NCBI GenBank assembly: GCA_019234295.1
Contig: JAFALK010000034.1
Coordinates: 1-64,000, forward strand
Direction of reading: 5' to 3'
Source of the DNA: Roseateles sp.
GTDB taxonomy: Bacteria; Pseudomonadota; Gammaproteobacteria; Burkholderiales; Burkholderiaceae_C
Length of the DNA: 64,000 bases
In this document: positions 54,793 to 63,824 of the stretch, piece by piece
How positions within the stretch are numbered: the stretch's first letter is position 1
Layout of the letters: every line of letters starts with the position of its first letter
Made by a program: the position numbers and the translations under genes
Notes under the pieces: model-generated
What the model saw: the letters and a program-made list of their open reading frames with translations, nothing else
The model's database searches: none
What the model was told of the DNA's origin: nothing

Positions 54793-55688
54793 TCGGTTTC
54801 CAGTTGGGTCATGGCGAACAGCAGGCCTTTCTCTTCGGCGCTCACCATCGAGTCGACCTGCGGCTCCATGCACACGCGGTCACGGCCTTCGGTCTTGGCG
54901 CGATAGAGCTGGCGGTCCGCCCTCTCCATCCACAGCACAGCCGAGGAGCGCACCCATTGCGGCGCAAAAGCACCGCCGACGCTGACTGTGACGCGCAGGA
55001 GCTGGCCGGGCGCAATCTCGATCCGCTGCTCGGCCACCTGCTCGCGCACGCGCTCGGCCACGACGAGGGCGAAGGCTGTCGCGCAATTGGGCAGGATGAT
55101 GGCGAATTCCTCGCCACCCACGCGGGCCACCGTGTCCATGGGCCGCACGACCTGGGCCACGGCGCGCGCCACGGCCTGGATGACCAAGTCGCCGGCGTTG
55201 TGGCCATGGGTATCGTTGACGGCTTTGAAGTGGTCGATGTCCAGCGTCAACAGCAAGGCCGGCTCGCCCGAGCGCGCGACCCGGTCGATCTCGCGCTCGA
55301 GCGTCATCTCGAAGCTGCGGCGATTGGCCAAGCCCGTGAGCGCGTCCTTGCTGGAGAGATCACACAGGGCGTCGATGACCCCCTGGATCCACAAGGCGCT
55401 GTGCGAGTCGACATCGGGCAGCGCCACTCCGGCCTGCTGCAGCAGCTGCAAAGCCTGATCCAGCCGCAGGCTGCTGGCGTCAATAAAAGCGGGATTGGCA
55501 GGTCGGTTCAAGGTCGCAAGAGAAGAGCAAGCCTGTTGCTCACTGGCAGCGAGTCTAGCAGCGGCGGTGACGCGAAAGTGCGACCTCTTGCCGATGTTGC
55601 CGCGCACGAATGCCGAAATTCCTGCCGGCAAGGCCCCGTCCATGCAAAATCGGGCCGTCACCCGCCGTTCAGGGTCGGCTGCAGTCAT
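54789..55688 (-). CDS. GGDEF-domain diguanylate cyclase
   Basis: A protein of up to 299 residues with a C-terminal GGDEF domain (about 110-285): DALTGLANRRSF, DIDHFKAVNDTHGH and the active loop VGGEEFA. The inhibitory RxxD site is RPMD, five residues before the loop, so product inhibition is expected. It should make cyclic-di-GMP. The N-terminal 100 residues have no named domain. The longest frame starts only 24 bases from the divergent cheR. A shorter start (for example TTG at 55511, just before a helical stretch) is plausible and would leave room for promoters. Confidence 0.87.
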   Translation of the reverse strand: MTAADPERRVTARFCMDGALPAGISAFVRGNIGKRSHFRVTAAARLAASEQQACSSLATLNRPANPAFIDASSLRLDQALQLLQQAGVALPDVDSHSALWIQGVIDALCDLSSKDALTGLANRRSFEMTLEREIDRVARSGEPALLLTLDIDHFKAVNDTHGHNAGDLVIQAVARAVAQVVRPMDTVARVGGEEFAIILPNCATAFALVVAERVREQVAEQRIEIAPGQLLRVTVSVGGAFAPQWVRSSAVLWMERADRQLYRAKTEGRDRVCMEPQVDSMVSAEEKGLLFAMTQLETE

Positions 55689-55712
55689 TCAGACCAATAG
55701 AGCGAGTCCCAT

Positions 55713-56555
55713 ATGTCCCTTGTCGCCAATGCCGATGGAGCAGACGCGGTCGACCACGAATTCAGCTTCAGCCGCGCCGACTTTGACAGGGTCCGCGAAC
55801 TGATCTATCGGCACGCGGGCATCAGCTTGCACGACGGCAAGCACGCCATGGTCTACAGCCGGCTTTCACGCCGCTTGCGCGAGACTGGGCACAAGAGCTT
55901 CGCTGCTTATCTCCAGGCCCTGGAATCGAGCAACAACGCCCAGGAGTGGCAAGAGTTCGTCAACTGCCTGACGACCAACCTGACCAGCTTCTTCCGCGAA
56001 GAACATCATTTCCACTCTCTGGCAGAGGATCTCAAGGCCGTCTCAGCCCGGCCCGTGCGCATCTGGTGCTGCGCCGCCAGCACCGGCGAAGAGCCCTACT
56101 CCATCGCCATGACCTGCCACGAGGCCCTGGGGGCCAGCGCCCAGGTCCAGCTCGTCTGCAGCGACATCGACACCAATGTGCTGACGACTGCGCGGCGCGG
56201 CGTCTACAACGCCGACTCGCGCGGCCTCTCCCCCCAGCGCCAGAAGAATTTCTTCCTGCGCGGCACCGGCGCCAACGCCGGGCGCATGCGCGTCAAGCCC
56301 GAGCTGGCGCGCGGCATCGAGTTCCGCACGCTGAACCTGATGGACCAGACCTGGCAGCTCGGCGAGCCCTTCCACATGGTGTTCTGCCGCAACGTCATGA
56401 TCTATTTCGACGGCCCGACCCAGCGCAAGGTGCTGGAACGCATCCATCGCGTGATGCGCCCGGGCGGTCTGCTCTACGTCGGTCATTCGGAAAACTTTAC
56501 CGAGTCGAAGGACCTTTTCCGCTTGCGTGGCAAGACCATTTACGAGAAGGTCTGA
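55713..56555 (+). CDS. cheR: Chemotaxis methyltransferase CheR
   Basis: A 280-residue SAM enzyme that methylates glutamates of chemoreceptors. The N-terminal helical domain carries YSRLSRRLRE and NCLTTNLTSFFRE. The SAM motif is WCCAASTGEEPYSIAM, followed by SDIDTNVL and VFCRNVMIYFD. First gene of cheR-cheD-cheB. No chemoreceptor gene is nearby. Confidence 0.96.
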   Translation: MSLVANADGADAVDHEFSFSRADFDRVRELIYRHAGISLHDGKHAMVYSRLSRRLRETGHKSFAAYLQALESSNNAQEWQEFVNCLTTNLTSFFREEHHFHSLAEDLKAVSARPVRIWCCAASTGEEPYSIAMTCHEALGASAQVQLVCSDIDTNVLTTARRGVYNADSRGLSPQRQKNFFLRGTGANAGRMRVKPELARGIEFRTLNLMDQTWQLGEPFHMVFCRNVMIYFDGPTQRKVLERIHRVMRPGGLLYVGHSENFTESKDLFRLRGKTIYEKV

Positions 56556-56560
56556 ATGCC

Positions 56561-57208
56561 ATGAGCCTTCCAAGCGCCAGTTCCGCCGCCGCAGGCGCCG
56601 AGCGCGTGGCCCGCCTCAAGGCCCTGCCGCGCAAGCAGGGTGAGGCTTCCTTTTTCTTCTACGACGCGCATTTCAAGAACGCGGCCGTGAAGATCCTGCC
56701 CGGCGAGTATTTCGTGGACAGCGAGGACCTGCTTGTGATGACCACGCTCGGCTCTTGCATCGCCGCCTGCCTGTGGGATCGCACGGCCCAGATCGGCGGC
56801 ATGAATCACTTCATGCTGCCAGAAGGCTCCGGCGATTCGGGCCGTTATGGCTCGTTCGCGATGGAATTGCTCATCAACGAGATGATGAAGCGCGGCGCCA
56901 ACAAGAGCCGAATGGAGGCCAAGATCTTCGGTGGCGGCGCGGTCATCTCCGGCATGAACACGATCAATGTCGGTGAACGCAACACCAACTTCGTCATCGA
57001 CTATCTCAAGACCGAGCGTATCCCCATCGTCAGCAAGGACGTGATGGATGTGTACCCTCGCAAGGTCTGCTTCCTGCCGCACAGCGGCAAGGCCATGGTC
57101 AAGCGCCTGGCCCCCACCAACACAGATGCGCTCGTTCAGCAGGATCGTGCCGCCGCCCAGAAGGCCCAGCCCGTGGTCTCGACCGGCGGCTCCATTGACC
57201 TGTTCTGA
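56561..57208 (+). CDS. cheD: Chemoreceptor glutamine deamidase CheD
   Basis: A 215-residue CheD. Catalytic Cys is in TTLGSCIAACLWD, His in GGMNHFMLPEG and Thr region in NVGERNTNFVIDYL. It deamidates receptor glutamines and in some systems interacts with CheC. The C-terminus adds a linker ending GGSIDLF, almost the same as the tail of the CheZ-like protein at 7548. Starts 5 bases after the cheR stop. Confidence 0.95.
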   Translation: MSLPSASSAAAGAERVARLKALPRKQGEASFFFYDAHFKNAAVKILPGEYFVDSEDLLVMTTLGSCIAACLWDRTAQIGGMNHFMLPEGSGDSGRYGSFAMELLINEMMKRGANKSRMEAKIFGGGAVISGMNTINVGERNTNFVIDYLKTERIPIVSKDVMDVYPRKVCFLPHSGKAMVKRLAPTNTDALVQQDRAAAQKAQPVVSTGGSIDLF

Positions 57209-57255
57209 ACACCGCCGAAAGACACAGCACAGTACGAAGTACGGAGTAAGAGAAG

Positions 57256-58341
57256 ATGGCAAAGACCCGCGTGGTGGTGGTGGACGATTCGGCGCTGGTG
57301 CGCTCCATCCTCACGGAAATCATCAATCGCCAGCCCGACATGGAATGCATCGGCTCAGCCGCGGACCCGCTGGTGGCGCGCGAGATGATCCGCAACCTCA
57401 ACCCGGACGTGATCACGCTGGACGTTGAGATGCCGCGCATGGACGGCCTGGACTTCCTCTCGCGACTGATGCGGCTGCGACCCATGCCCGTGGTGATGGT
57501 CTCCACACTGACCGAGCGCGGTGCAGACGTGACGATCAAGGCCCTGGAGCTCGGCGCGATCGACTTCGTGGCCAAGCCCAAGATTGGCGTGGCCGAGGGC
57601 ATCCGCCAGTTGGCCCAGGACATCACCGACAAGATCCGCGTGGCCGCCAGCGCTCGCGTGCACCGCTCCAGCGTGCCGGTGCCCGGCGGCGCCGTGGCCG
57701 CACCGGCGAAGCCCGTCACCATGGCCAGCATCGGCCGCATGTCCACCGAGAAGATCATCTTCATTGGCGCCTCCACGGGCGGCACTGAAGCCACCAAAGA
57801 CGTGCTGATCGAGTTGCCGGCCGACTGCCCGGCCGTCGTCATCACGCAGCACATGCCGCCGGGATTCACGACGAGCTACGCCAAGCGCCTGGACGGCCTG
57901 TGCAAGATCCGCGTCAAGGAGGCGACCGACGGCGAGCGCATCCTGCCCGGCCACGGCTACATCGCGCCGGGGGGCTTGCATCTCACGGTCGAGCGCTCGG
58001 GCGCCAACTACATCGCCCGCGTACAGGACGGCGATCCCGTCAACCGCCACAAGCCCTCGGTGGAGGCCCTGTTCCTCTCGGCCGCCCGCGTGGTGGGCCC
58101 CAACGCCCTTGGCGTGATGTTGACCGGCATGGGCGCAGACGGCGCCAAGGCCATGAAGGTCATGAAGGACGCCGGCTCCTACAACATCTGCCAAAACGAG
58201 GCCACCTGTGTCGTCTTCGGCATGCCGCGCGAGGCCATCGCCGCCGGCGCGGCCGACGAGGTGCTGCCCCTGGAGCAGATCGCTGGCAAGCTGGTCGAGC
58301 GCTTGCGCGCCACGGGCGGCGTATCGCTCAACCGCGTTTAG
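57256..58341 (+). CDS. cheB: Chemotaxis methylesterase CheB
   Basis: A 361-residue receiver-esterase. Phospho-acceptor Asp56 ([11 protein letters not shown]); esterase triad Ser173 (GASTGGTEA), His199 (TQHMPPGFT), Asp295 (TGMGADGA). It demethylates and deamidates receptors when phosphorylated by CheA. Last gene of cheRDB, ending 7 bases from convergent hemW. Confidence 0.97.
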   Translation: MAKTRVVVVDDSALVRSILTEIINRQPDMECIGSAADPLVAREMIRNLNPDVITLDVEMPRMDGLDFLSRLMRLRPMPVVMVSTLTERGADVTIKALELGAIDFVAKPKIGVAEGIRQLAQDITDKIRVAASARVHRSSVPVPGGAVAAPAKPVTMASIGRMSTEKIIFIGASTGGTEATKDVLIELPADCPAVVITQHMPPGFTTSYAKRLDGLCKIRVKEATDGERILPGHGYIAPGGLHLTVERSGANYIARVQDGDPVNRHKPSVEALFLSAARVVGPNALGVMLTGMGADGAKAMKVMKDAGSYNICQNEATCVVFGMPREAIAAGAADEVLPLEQIAGKLVERLRATGGVSLNRV

Positions 58342-58348
58342 GGCCTGT

Positions 58349-59530
58349 TCACTCGGCGAGGAAGAGTGACTGCAAGTCGCTGAGGAAATCAAATCCCTTC
58401 GCGGTGGCGCAGATGCGCGCCGGGTCGGTCTCTAGCAGCCCCTTGGCGCGCCCCTGCTCCAGCGCCTTGGTGATGCTGGACGGCGGCAAGCCCGTGCGCT
58501 CCAGATAGCTCGCGATAGGCACGCCATCCTTGAGCCGCAGGGCGTTGAGCATGAACTCGAAGGGCAGCTCCTTGCGTGCCACCTCGTTCTCGTTGGAGAC
58601 AGCCGCGCCCTCGCCCGCCTTGGCCATATAGGTGGCCGGCTCGCGCCAGCGCACCTGGCGCAGCACGCGGCTCGGGAAGCTGAGCTTGCTATGGGCGCCA
58701 GCGCCGATACCGACGTAGTCGCCGAACTCCCAGTAGTTGAGGTTGTGCAGGCAGCGGTGCCCGGCGCGGGCAAAGGCCGACACCTCGTACCGCTGCAAAT
58801 CGGCTGACCCGGTCCGGGCCGTGATCAGGTCCAGCATCTCGCTGGCGAGGTCCGGGTCGGGCAGGTTGTGCGGCGTGCGCGTGGCGAACACGGTGTTGGG
58901 TTCGATGGTCAGGTGATAGACCGAGAGGTGCGGCGGCCGATAGGCCAGGGCCGTTTCGAGCTCGCGGTCGAGCTCAGCCAGGGTTTGGCCGGGCAGCGCG
59001 TACATGAGGTCGATGTTGAAGGTCTCGAAGGCACTCGCGGCCTCCTCGATGGCGGCGCGGGCCTGGTTGCCGTCATGGACGCGCCCCAGGGCTGCGAGCT
59101 TGACGTCGTCAAAGCTCTGCACCCCGATGGACAGGCGCGTGACGCCGGCAGCGCGAAAGCCCTTGAAGCGCTCGCGCTCGAAGGTGCCCGGGTTGGCTTC
59201 CAGCGTGATCTCGCAGGCCGGCTCCAGCGGCAAGCGGGCGCGGATGTCGGAGATCAGCTGGCCGATGGCCTCGGGCGAAAACAGGCTGGGCGTGCCGCCG
59301 CCGATGAAGATGCTGACGATGCGCCGGCCCCAGATCAGCGGCAGCGCGGCCTCGAGGTCCGCGCGCAAGGCGGCGAGATAGCGGTCGGCCGTCTGCACAT
59401 CCAGTTCACGCCCGTCGCGGAACTCGTGGGAATTGAAATCGCAGTACGGGCACTTTTTCAGGCACCAGGGCAGGTGCACGTACAGCGACAGGGGCGGCAG
59501 GGCCGCAAGGTTCAGCGTGCCCGGCCGCAT
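58349..59530 (-). CDS. hemW: Radical SAM haem chaperone HemW
   Basis: A 393-residue radical SAM protein with CLKKCPYC cluster motif after VHLPWC, GGGTPSLFSP, RLSIGVQSFDD, and the C-terminal HemW domain (YEVSAFARAGHRCLHNLNYW). It resembles coproporphyrinogen dehydrogenase but is of the HemW haem-transfer type by length and motif. Start at MRPGTLN, 13 bases after the rdgB stop; a longer frame into rdgB is rejected. Confidence 0.93.
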   Translation of the reverse strand: MRPGTLNLAALPPLSLYVHLPWCLKKCPYCDFNSHEFRDGRELDVQTADRYLAALRADLEAALPLIWGRRIVSIFIGGGTPSLFSPEAIGQLISDIRARLPLEPACEITLEANPGTFERERFKGFRAAGVTRLSIGVQSFDDVKLAALGRVHDGNQARAAIEEAASAFETFNIDLMYALPGQTLAELDRELETALAYRPPHLSVYHLTIEPNTVFATRTPHNLPDPDLASEMLDLITARTGSADLQRYEVSAFARAGHRCLHNLNYWEFGDYVGIGAGAHSKLSFPSRVLRQVRWREPATYMAKAGEGAAVSNENEVARKELPFEFMLNALRLKDGVPIASYLERTGLPPSSITKALEQGRAKGLLETDPARICATAKGFDFLSDLQSLFLAE

Positions 59531-59543
59531 CAGGTGAAGCAGC

Positions 59544-60149
59544 TCAGCCAAGATGCCAGACCTCACGCATCTGGCGGAGCAGATCGACGGTGGCGAGCGC
59601 GCGGTGGCTCCAGCGATTCTTCTCGGCGCTGGACAGTTCGGCCACGCTGCGCCCAAGCGCAGGAATGAACATCAGCGGGTCGTAGCCGAAGCCTCCCGCG
59701 CCCACCGCCTCGCGCTGGATCTCGCCCTGCCAGCGGCCCATGGCGACCAGAGGCTCGGGATCGTCGGGGCCCTTCACCGCCACGAGCGCGCAGACGAAGC
59801 GGCCGGCGCGATCGGCCTTGTCGGCCATTTGCCCGAGCAGCACACGGTTGTTGTCCGCGTCGCTCTTGGGTTGGCCGAAGAGCGTGGCATAGCGGGCCGA
59901 CAGCACGCCAGGGGCCCCACCCAGCGAATCAACGGCAAGGCCTGAATCGTCGGCCAACGCCGGCAGGCCGCTGAGCCTGGCCGCGTGGCGGGCCTTGGTC
60001 AGCGCGTTCTCCACGAAAGTCTGGAACGGCTCCTCGGCCTCGGGGATGCCCAGGGAGCCCTGCGTCACCAGCTCGACGCCCAGAGGCGCGAAGAGCGCCT
60101 GGAGCTCAGCGAGCTTCTTGGCATTGTTCGAGGCGAGGACCAGCTTCAT
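59544..60149 (-). CDS. rdgB: dITP/XTP pyrophosphatase RdgB (HAM1 family)
   Basis: A 201-residue house-cleaning enzyme that hydrolyses non-canonical purine triphosphates. [36 protein letters not shown] and [11 protein letters not shown] with SHRALA at the end are the family pattern. Overlaps rph by 4 bases. Confidence 0.96.
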   Translation of the reverse strand: MKLVLASNNAKKLAELQALFAPLGVELVTQGSLGIPEAEEPFQTFVENALTKARHAARLSGLPALADDSGLAVDSLGGAPGVLSARYATLFGQPKSDADNNRVLLGQMADKADRAGRFVCALVAVKGPDDPEPLVAMGRWQGEIQREAVGAGGFGYDPLMFIPALGRSVAELSSAEKNRWSHRALATVDLLRQMREVWHLG

Positions 60150-60877
60150 TGCGCCAGGGCCGCCTTCTGTGCCGCCAGCAACTCGCCGATGCCCTTCTCG
60201 GCCAGGTCGAGCAGCGCGTTCATTTCCTTGCGCGTGAAGGCCGCGCCTTCTGCGGTGCCCTGCAGCTCGACGAAGCCGCCGGCCCCGGTCATGACCACGT
60301 TCATGTCGGTGTCGCAGGCCGAGTCCTCGGTGTATTCCAGGTCCAGCAGCGGCGTGCCCTCGACGATGCCCACCGAAATGGCGGCCACCGCATCCTTGAT
60401 CGGGCTCTTGGCGATCTTGCCCTGGGCCAGCAGCCAGTTCACAGCATCGGCCGCGGCCACGTAGGCGCCGGTGATGGCGGCGGTGCGCGTGCCGCCGTCG
60501 GCCTGGATCACGTCGCAGTCCAGCGCGATGGTCCGCTCGCCCAGGAGCTTGAGGTCGAACACGCAGCGCAGCGAGCGGCCGATCAGGCGCTGGATCTCCT
60601 GTGTGCGGCCGCTCTGCTTGCCCTTGGCGGCCTCGCGGTCACTGCGGGTGTGGGTGGCGCGCGGCAACATGCCGTACTCGGCCGTAACCCAGCCCTCACC
60701 CGAGCCGCGCTTGTGCGCCGGCACCCTCTCTTCGACCGAGGCCGTGCACAGGACTTTGGTCCCGCCGAACTCGATCAGCACGGCGCCTTCGGCGTGACGG
60801 GTGTAGTGGCGGGTGATGGCGACGGGACGCAAGGCGTCCGCTGCACGCTCTTGCGTGCGCTTGAATTCAGCTGTCAT
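60146..60877 (-). CDS. rph: Ribonuclease PH
   Basis: A 243-residue phosphorolytic 3'-exoribonuclease trimming tRNA precursors. [42 protein letters not shown] and [21 protein letters not shown] are all typical, including phosphate-binding Arg residues. First of rph-rdgB-hemW; begins 15 bases after the PP2C phosphatase gene stop, so it may be in the same transcript. Confidence 0.96.
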   Translation of the reverse strand: MTAEFKRTQERAADALRPVAITRHYTRHAEGAVLIEFGGTKVLCTASVEERVPAHKRGSGEGWVTAEYGMLPRATHTRSDREAAKGKQSGRTQEIQRLIGRSLRCVFDLKLLGERTIALDCDVIQADGGTRTAAITGAYVAAADAVNWLLAQGKIAKSPIKDAVAAISVGIVEGTPLLDLEYTEDSACDTDMNVVMTGAGGFVELQGTAEGAAFTRKEMNALLDLAEKGIGELLAAQKAALAQ

Positions 60878-60892
60878 GGGAAACCTAAGGTT

Positions 60893-61792
60893 CTATTTAC
60901 GGGTGCGATGGATGGCCTCGTTGATCTCGCGCACCTCGCGCTCGATCTCGGCATCATCCAGGCCTTCGAGGTGCTCGCTGCCGCCCTGGATGGTGGTAGC
61001 AAAGCCGCTCTCCTCGAGCTCCTGGGCGGAGTCGCCCTCGGGAAGACCCTCGCCTTCCCATTCCACCGCGACCACGCTGACATTGTCGCAGCGCGGCCCG
61101 CCCTTGCGCAGAGCTTCCTCGACGAGATCGGGGACGCTCTCCGGCAGCGGCAACGAGGACAGGCGGGCGGTGATCTCCTCGTCGCCCACCATGCCCCAGA
61201 GACCGTCGGAGCACAACAGCAGGCGGTCGCCGCGCTCCAGCTGCAGCGGCCCCTGGCAGTCCACCATGGGCTTGCCAGGGCTGCCCAGGCAGGTGAAGAG
61301 CACGTTGCGATTGAAGCGATCGACGCCCTCGACCTGCGATCCGCCCTGCCGCAAAAGCGCCTCCTGCAGCTCGATGTAGGAGTGGTCGCGCGTGCGGGCA
61401 ATGAGCTTGCCCTGGCGCACAAGGTACAGGCGCGAATCGCCGCAATGGGCCCAGTAGCAATACTCACCCTGCATGACGGCTGCCACAACCGTGGTTCGCG
61501 GCGTGTCAGACAGTTTCTTGCTGCGGGCGTACTGGAGCAGTTGCTGGTGCGCAATCAGCACGCCATCCGTCAGATAGCGCTGCGGGTTGAGCAGCCGCGG
61601 CTTGGCTTCGCGCTGAAATAAAGCCGCCAGCGTCTGCAGAGCCATCTGCGAGGCCACCTCGCCCTCTGGGTGGCCGCCCATGCCATCGGCCAGGCAGAAC
61701 AGGCCCGCATCCCGCGTATAGCAGTAGCCCATGCGGTCTTCGTTCTTCTCCCGCCCGCCCTTGCGGCTGACCTGGAAGACGTTAAATCTCAA
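60893..61792 (-). CDS. PP2C-family Ser/Thr protein phosphatase
   Basis: A 299-residue metal-dependent phosphatase: REKNEDRMG, CLADGMGGHPEGEVAS, HCGDSRLYLVRQG, LLLCSDGLWGMVGD and CDNVSVVAVEW provide the metal Asp residues. The C-terminal 60 residues are acidic and variable. It stands next to a Ser/Thr kinase gene on the same strand (77 bases), so the two probably form a kinase-phosphatase pair. Confidence 0.93.
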   Translation of the reverse strand: MRFNVFQVSRKGGREKNEDRMGYCYTRDAGLFCLADGMGGHPEGEVASQMALQTLAALFQREAKPRLLNPQRYLTDGVLIAHQQLLQYARSKKLSDTPRTTVVAAVMQGEYCYWAHCGDSRLYLVRQGKLIARTRDHSYIELQEALLRQGGSQVEGVDRFNRNVLFTCLGSPGKPMVDCQGPLQLERGDRLLLCSDGLWGMVGDEEITARLSSLPLPESVPDLVEEALRKGGPRCDNVSVVAVEWEGEGLPEGDSAQELEESGFATTIQGGSEHLEGLDDAEIEREVREINEAIHRTRK

Positions 61793-61868
61793 GCCAACCT
61801 CCGACGAGCCGCCTCAAGGAGGTTGAACGCCCCCTCGGGCGGCAACGAGCGCACGCGCGCGTGGGGGA

Positions 61869-62837
61869 TCAAGCCTTCGCTCCGCTTTTCAGGTTTTCAA
61901 GCTGAAGCTTCAGCCGCTCGCTGAAGCTGAGCTTGGTGTAGCGACGCTCGGTCTCGCGGGCCAGCTCCTTTTGCAGTGCGAACACGCTTTGCGGGCGCGC
62001 CAGCGGGTCCAGGGACATACACCACTCGGTCACCTCGATGAGGTTGTCGGAGTAGACATTGCGCAGGCGCGACAGGCTCAAGGCCAGGCGGTCCTTCTCG
62101 ATACGCTGAGGCGCGTCATTGGGCGGATAGCCCTGCATGCAAGCATAGATGCAGGCGCCGATAGCGTAGATATCGGTCCAGGGGCCCAGTGAGCCGTCGC
62201 GGCGGTACATCTCGGGCGCGGCGAAGCCGGGCGTGTACATCGGGCGAATGAAGTTGCCCTCCTTGGAGAGCACTTCCCGCGCGGCGCCGAAGTCCAACAG
62301 CACGGCCTTGTTGTCGTTCGTGATGAAGATATTGGCCGGCTTGATATCCAGGTGCAGCATCTTGTGCTGATGCACGATGCGCAAGCCGCGCAGGATCTCG
62401 TCAAAGAGGCTGCGGATCGTGGACTCGCGAAAGACTTTGTCGCGCTTCATGTCGCGCGCGGTGACGATGAAGTCCTGCAGGGTGTCGCCCTGCAGATAGT
62501 TCATCACCATATAGACGGTTTCGTTCTCGCGCAGGAAGTTCAGCACCGAGACGACACTGGGATGCGAAATCTGCGCCAGCGAACGGCCTTCTTCGAAGAA
62601 GCTCTTCAGGCCCAGACGGTACAGCGGCTGCTTCTCCGGTTTGACGCGGGGCATCAGCTCACCGGGCGAGCGCTCCGCGAGGCTGGACGGCAGGTACTCC
62701 TTGAGCGCGACCAGGTGGTGATCGGCATCTTCTGCCAGGTACACCACACCAAAGCCACCTGCTGCCAGGCGCTTGATGATCTGATACCCACCCACCACCG
62801 TACCAGCGGGCAAGGGCGCTGGTTTTGGCTTTGACAT
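61869..62837 (-). CDS. Eukaryotic-like Ser/Thr protein kinase
   Basis: A 322-residue soluble kinase without membrane helix or sensor domain. Gly-rich loop LAAGGFGVVYLAED, Lys in LVALKEYL, catalytic loop HLDIKPANIF (HLD instead of HRD), DFGAAR, and APEMY at the activation segment. HLD is common in bacterial kinases of this type. A C-terminal short helix of about 30 residues follows. Start at MSKPKP is chosen; an in-frame ATG at 62867 would overlap the yicC start on the other strand. Target unknown. Confidence 0.9.
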   Translation of the reverse strand: MSKPKPAPLPAGTVVGGYQIIKRLAAGGFGVVYLAEDADHHLVALKEYLPSSLAERSPGELMPRVKPEKQPLYRLGLKSFFEEGRSLAQISHPSVVSVLNFLRENETVYMVMNYLQGDTLQDFIVTARDMKRDKVFRESTIRSLFDEILRGLRIVHQHKMLHLDIKPANIFITNDNKAVLLDFGAAREVLSKEGNFIRPMYTPGFAAPEMYRRDGSLGPWTDIYAIGACIYACMQGYPPNDAPQRIEKDRLALSLSRLRNVYSDNLIEVTEWCMSLDPLARPQSVFALQKELARETERRYTKLSFSERLKLQLENLKSGAKA

Positions 62838-62865
62838 AATTGCGCTTTGCTTATTCCCTGTCTCC

Positions 62866-63780
62866 ATGCCAGTCTACAGCATGACGGGTTATGCGAGCGC
62901 TACCTCGCAAGCCCGCGCCGAAGGTGAAAATTCAGCGGCACCGGCCTCGAGCGTCAGCGTCGAGATCCGTTCCGTCAACGGACGTTTCCTGGACCTGTCC
63001 ATGCGCATGCCCGAAGAGCTGCGCGGCCTGGAACCGGCCCTGCGCGAACTCGTGGCCGGCAGCGTCAAGCGCGGCAAGCTGGAGTTGCGCATCAACACGC
63101 AGCGAGAATCCGATAGTTCCTGGCCCCAGCCCCAGCCCGAGCAGTTGAACCGGCTGGCGCGCCTGGAGTCCACCGTGCAGACCTGGCTGCCCAAGGCGGC
63201 GCCGCTCTCCGTCCACGAAGCCCTGCAGTGGTGCAAGAGCGGCGGCGGCGCAAGCGAGAAGCTCGACGAGGCCACCTTGGAAGCCGCCCGCGCCTGCGTC
63301 GCCGGCCTGCTGGAGGCACGCCGGCGCGAGGGCGAGAAGCTCGTGACCGTGCTGCTGGAGCGCGTCGCTCGCCTGCGCGAACTGGCCGCCGAGGCCGAAC
63401 CTCTGGTACCGGCTGTGGTGGCCCGCCAACAGCAGCGTTTCATCGAGCGCTGGCATGAGGCGCTTACGGCCACCAACGCCCAGCAGACGATTTCGGAAGA
63501 GGCACTGCGCGAGCGCGCCCTGAATGAAGCCGCCGCTTTCGCGATCCGCATCGACGTGGCCGAGGAAGTGGCCCGCCTGCGCGCGCACCTGGAGGAGATT
63601 GGCCGCCTGCTCAAGAAGGGCGGCGAGCTCGGCAAGCGGCTGGACTTCCTGATTCAGGAGCTGCTGCGCGAGGCAAACACCCTGGGATCCAAGGCCGCGG
63701 CCCTGGAAATGACGAACATTTCCGTCGAAATGAAAGTCGCCATCGAGCAGATGCGCGAACAGGTGCAAAACGTTGAATAA
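62866..63780 (+). CDS. yicC: YicC-family endoribonuclease
   Basis: A 304-residue protein with the YicC ends: YSMTGYASA at the N-terminus, SVEIRSVNGRFLDLSMRMP, and the C-terminal DUF1732 part (RLDFLIQELLREANTLGSKA, KVAIEQMREQVQNVE). E. coli YicC cuts RNA such as the sRNA RyhB. The start codon is within CATG shared with the alternative kinase start on the other strand. Confidence 0.95.
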   Translation: MPVYSMTGYASATSQARAEGENSAAPASSVSVEIRSVNGRFLDLSMRMPEELRGLEPALRELVAGSVKRGKLELRINTQRESDSSWPQPQPEQLNRLARLESTVQTWLPKAAPLSVHEALQWCKSGGGASEKLDEATLEAARACVAGLLEARRREGEKLVTVLLERVARLRELAAEAEPLVPAVVARQQQRFIERWHEALTATNAQQTISEEALRERALNEAAAFAIRIDVAEEVARLRAHLEEIGRLLKKGGELGKRLDFLIQELLREANTLGSKAAALEMTNISVEMKVAIEQMREQVQNVE

Positions 63781-63824
63781 CGGTCCCTGTGGTGCCAGGG
63801 CGTCCCAAATTTCCGATTGACCCG

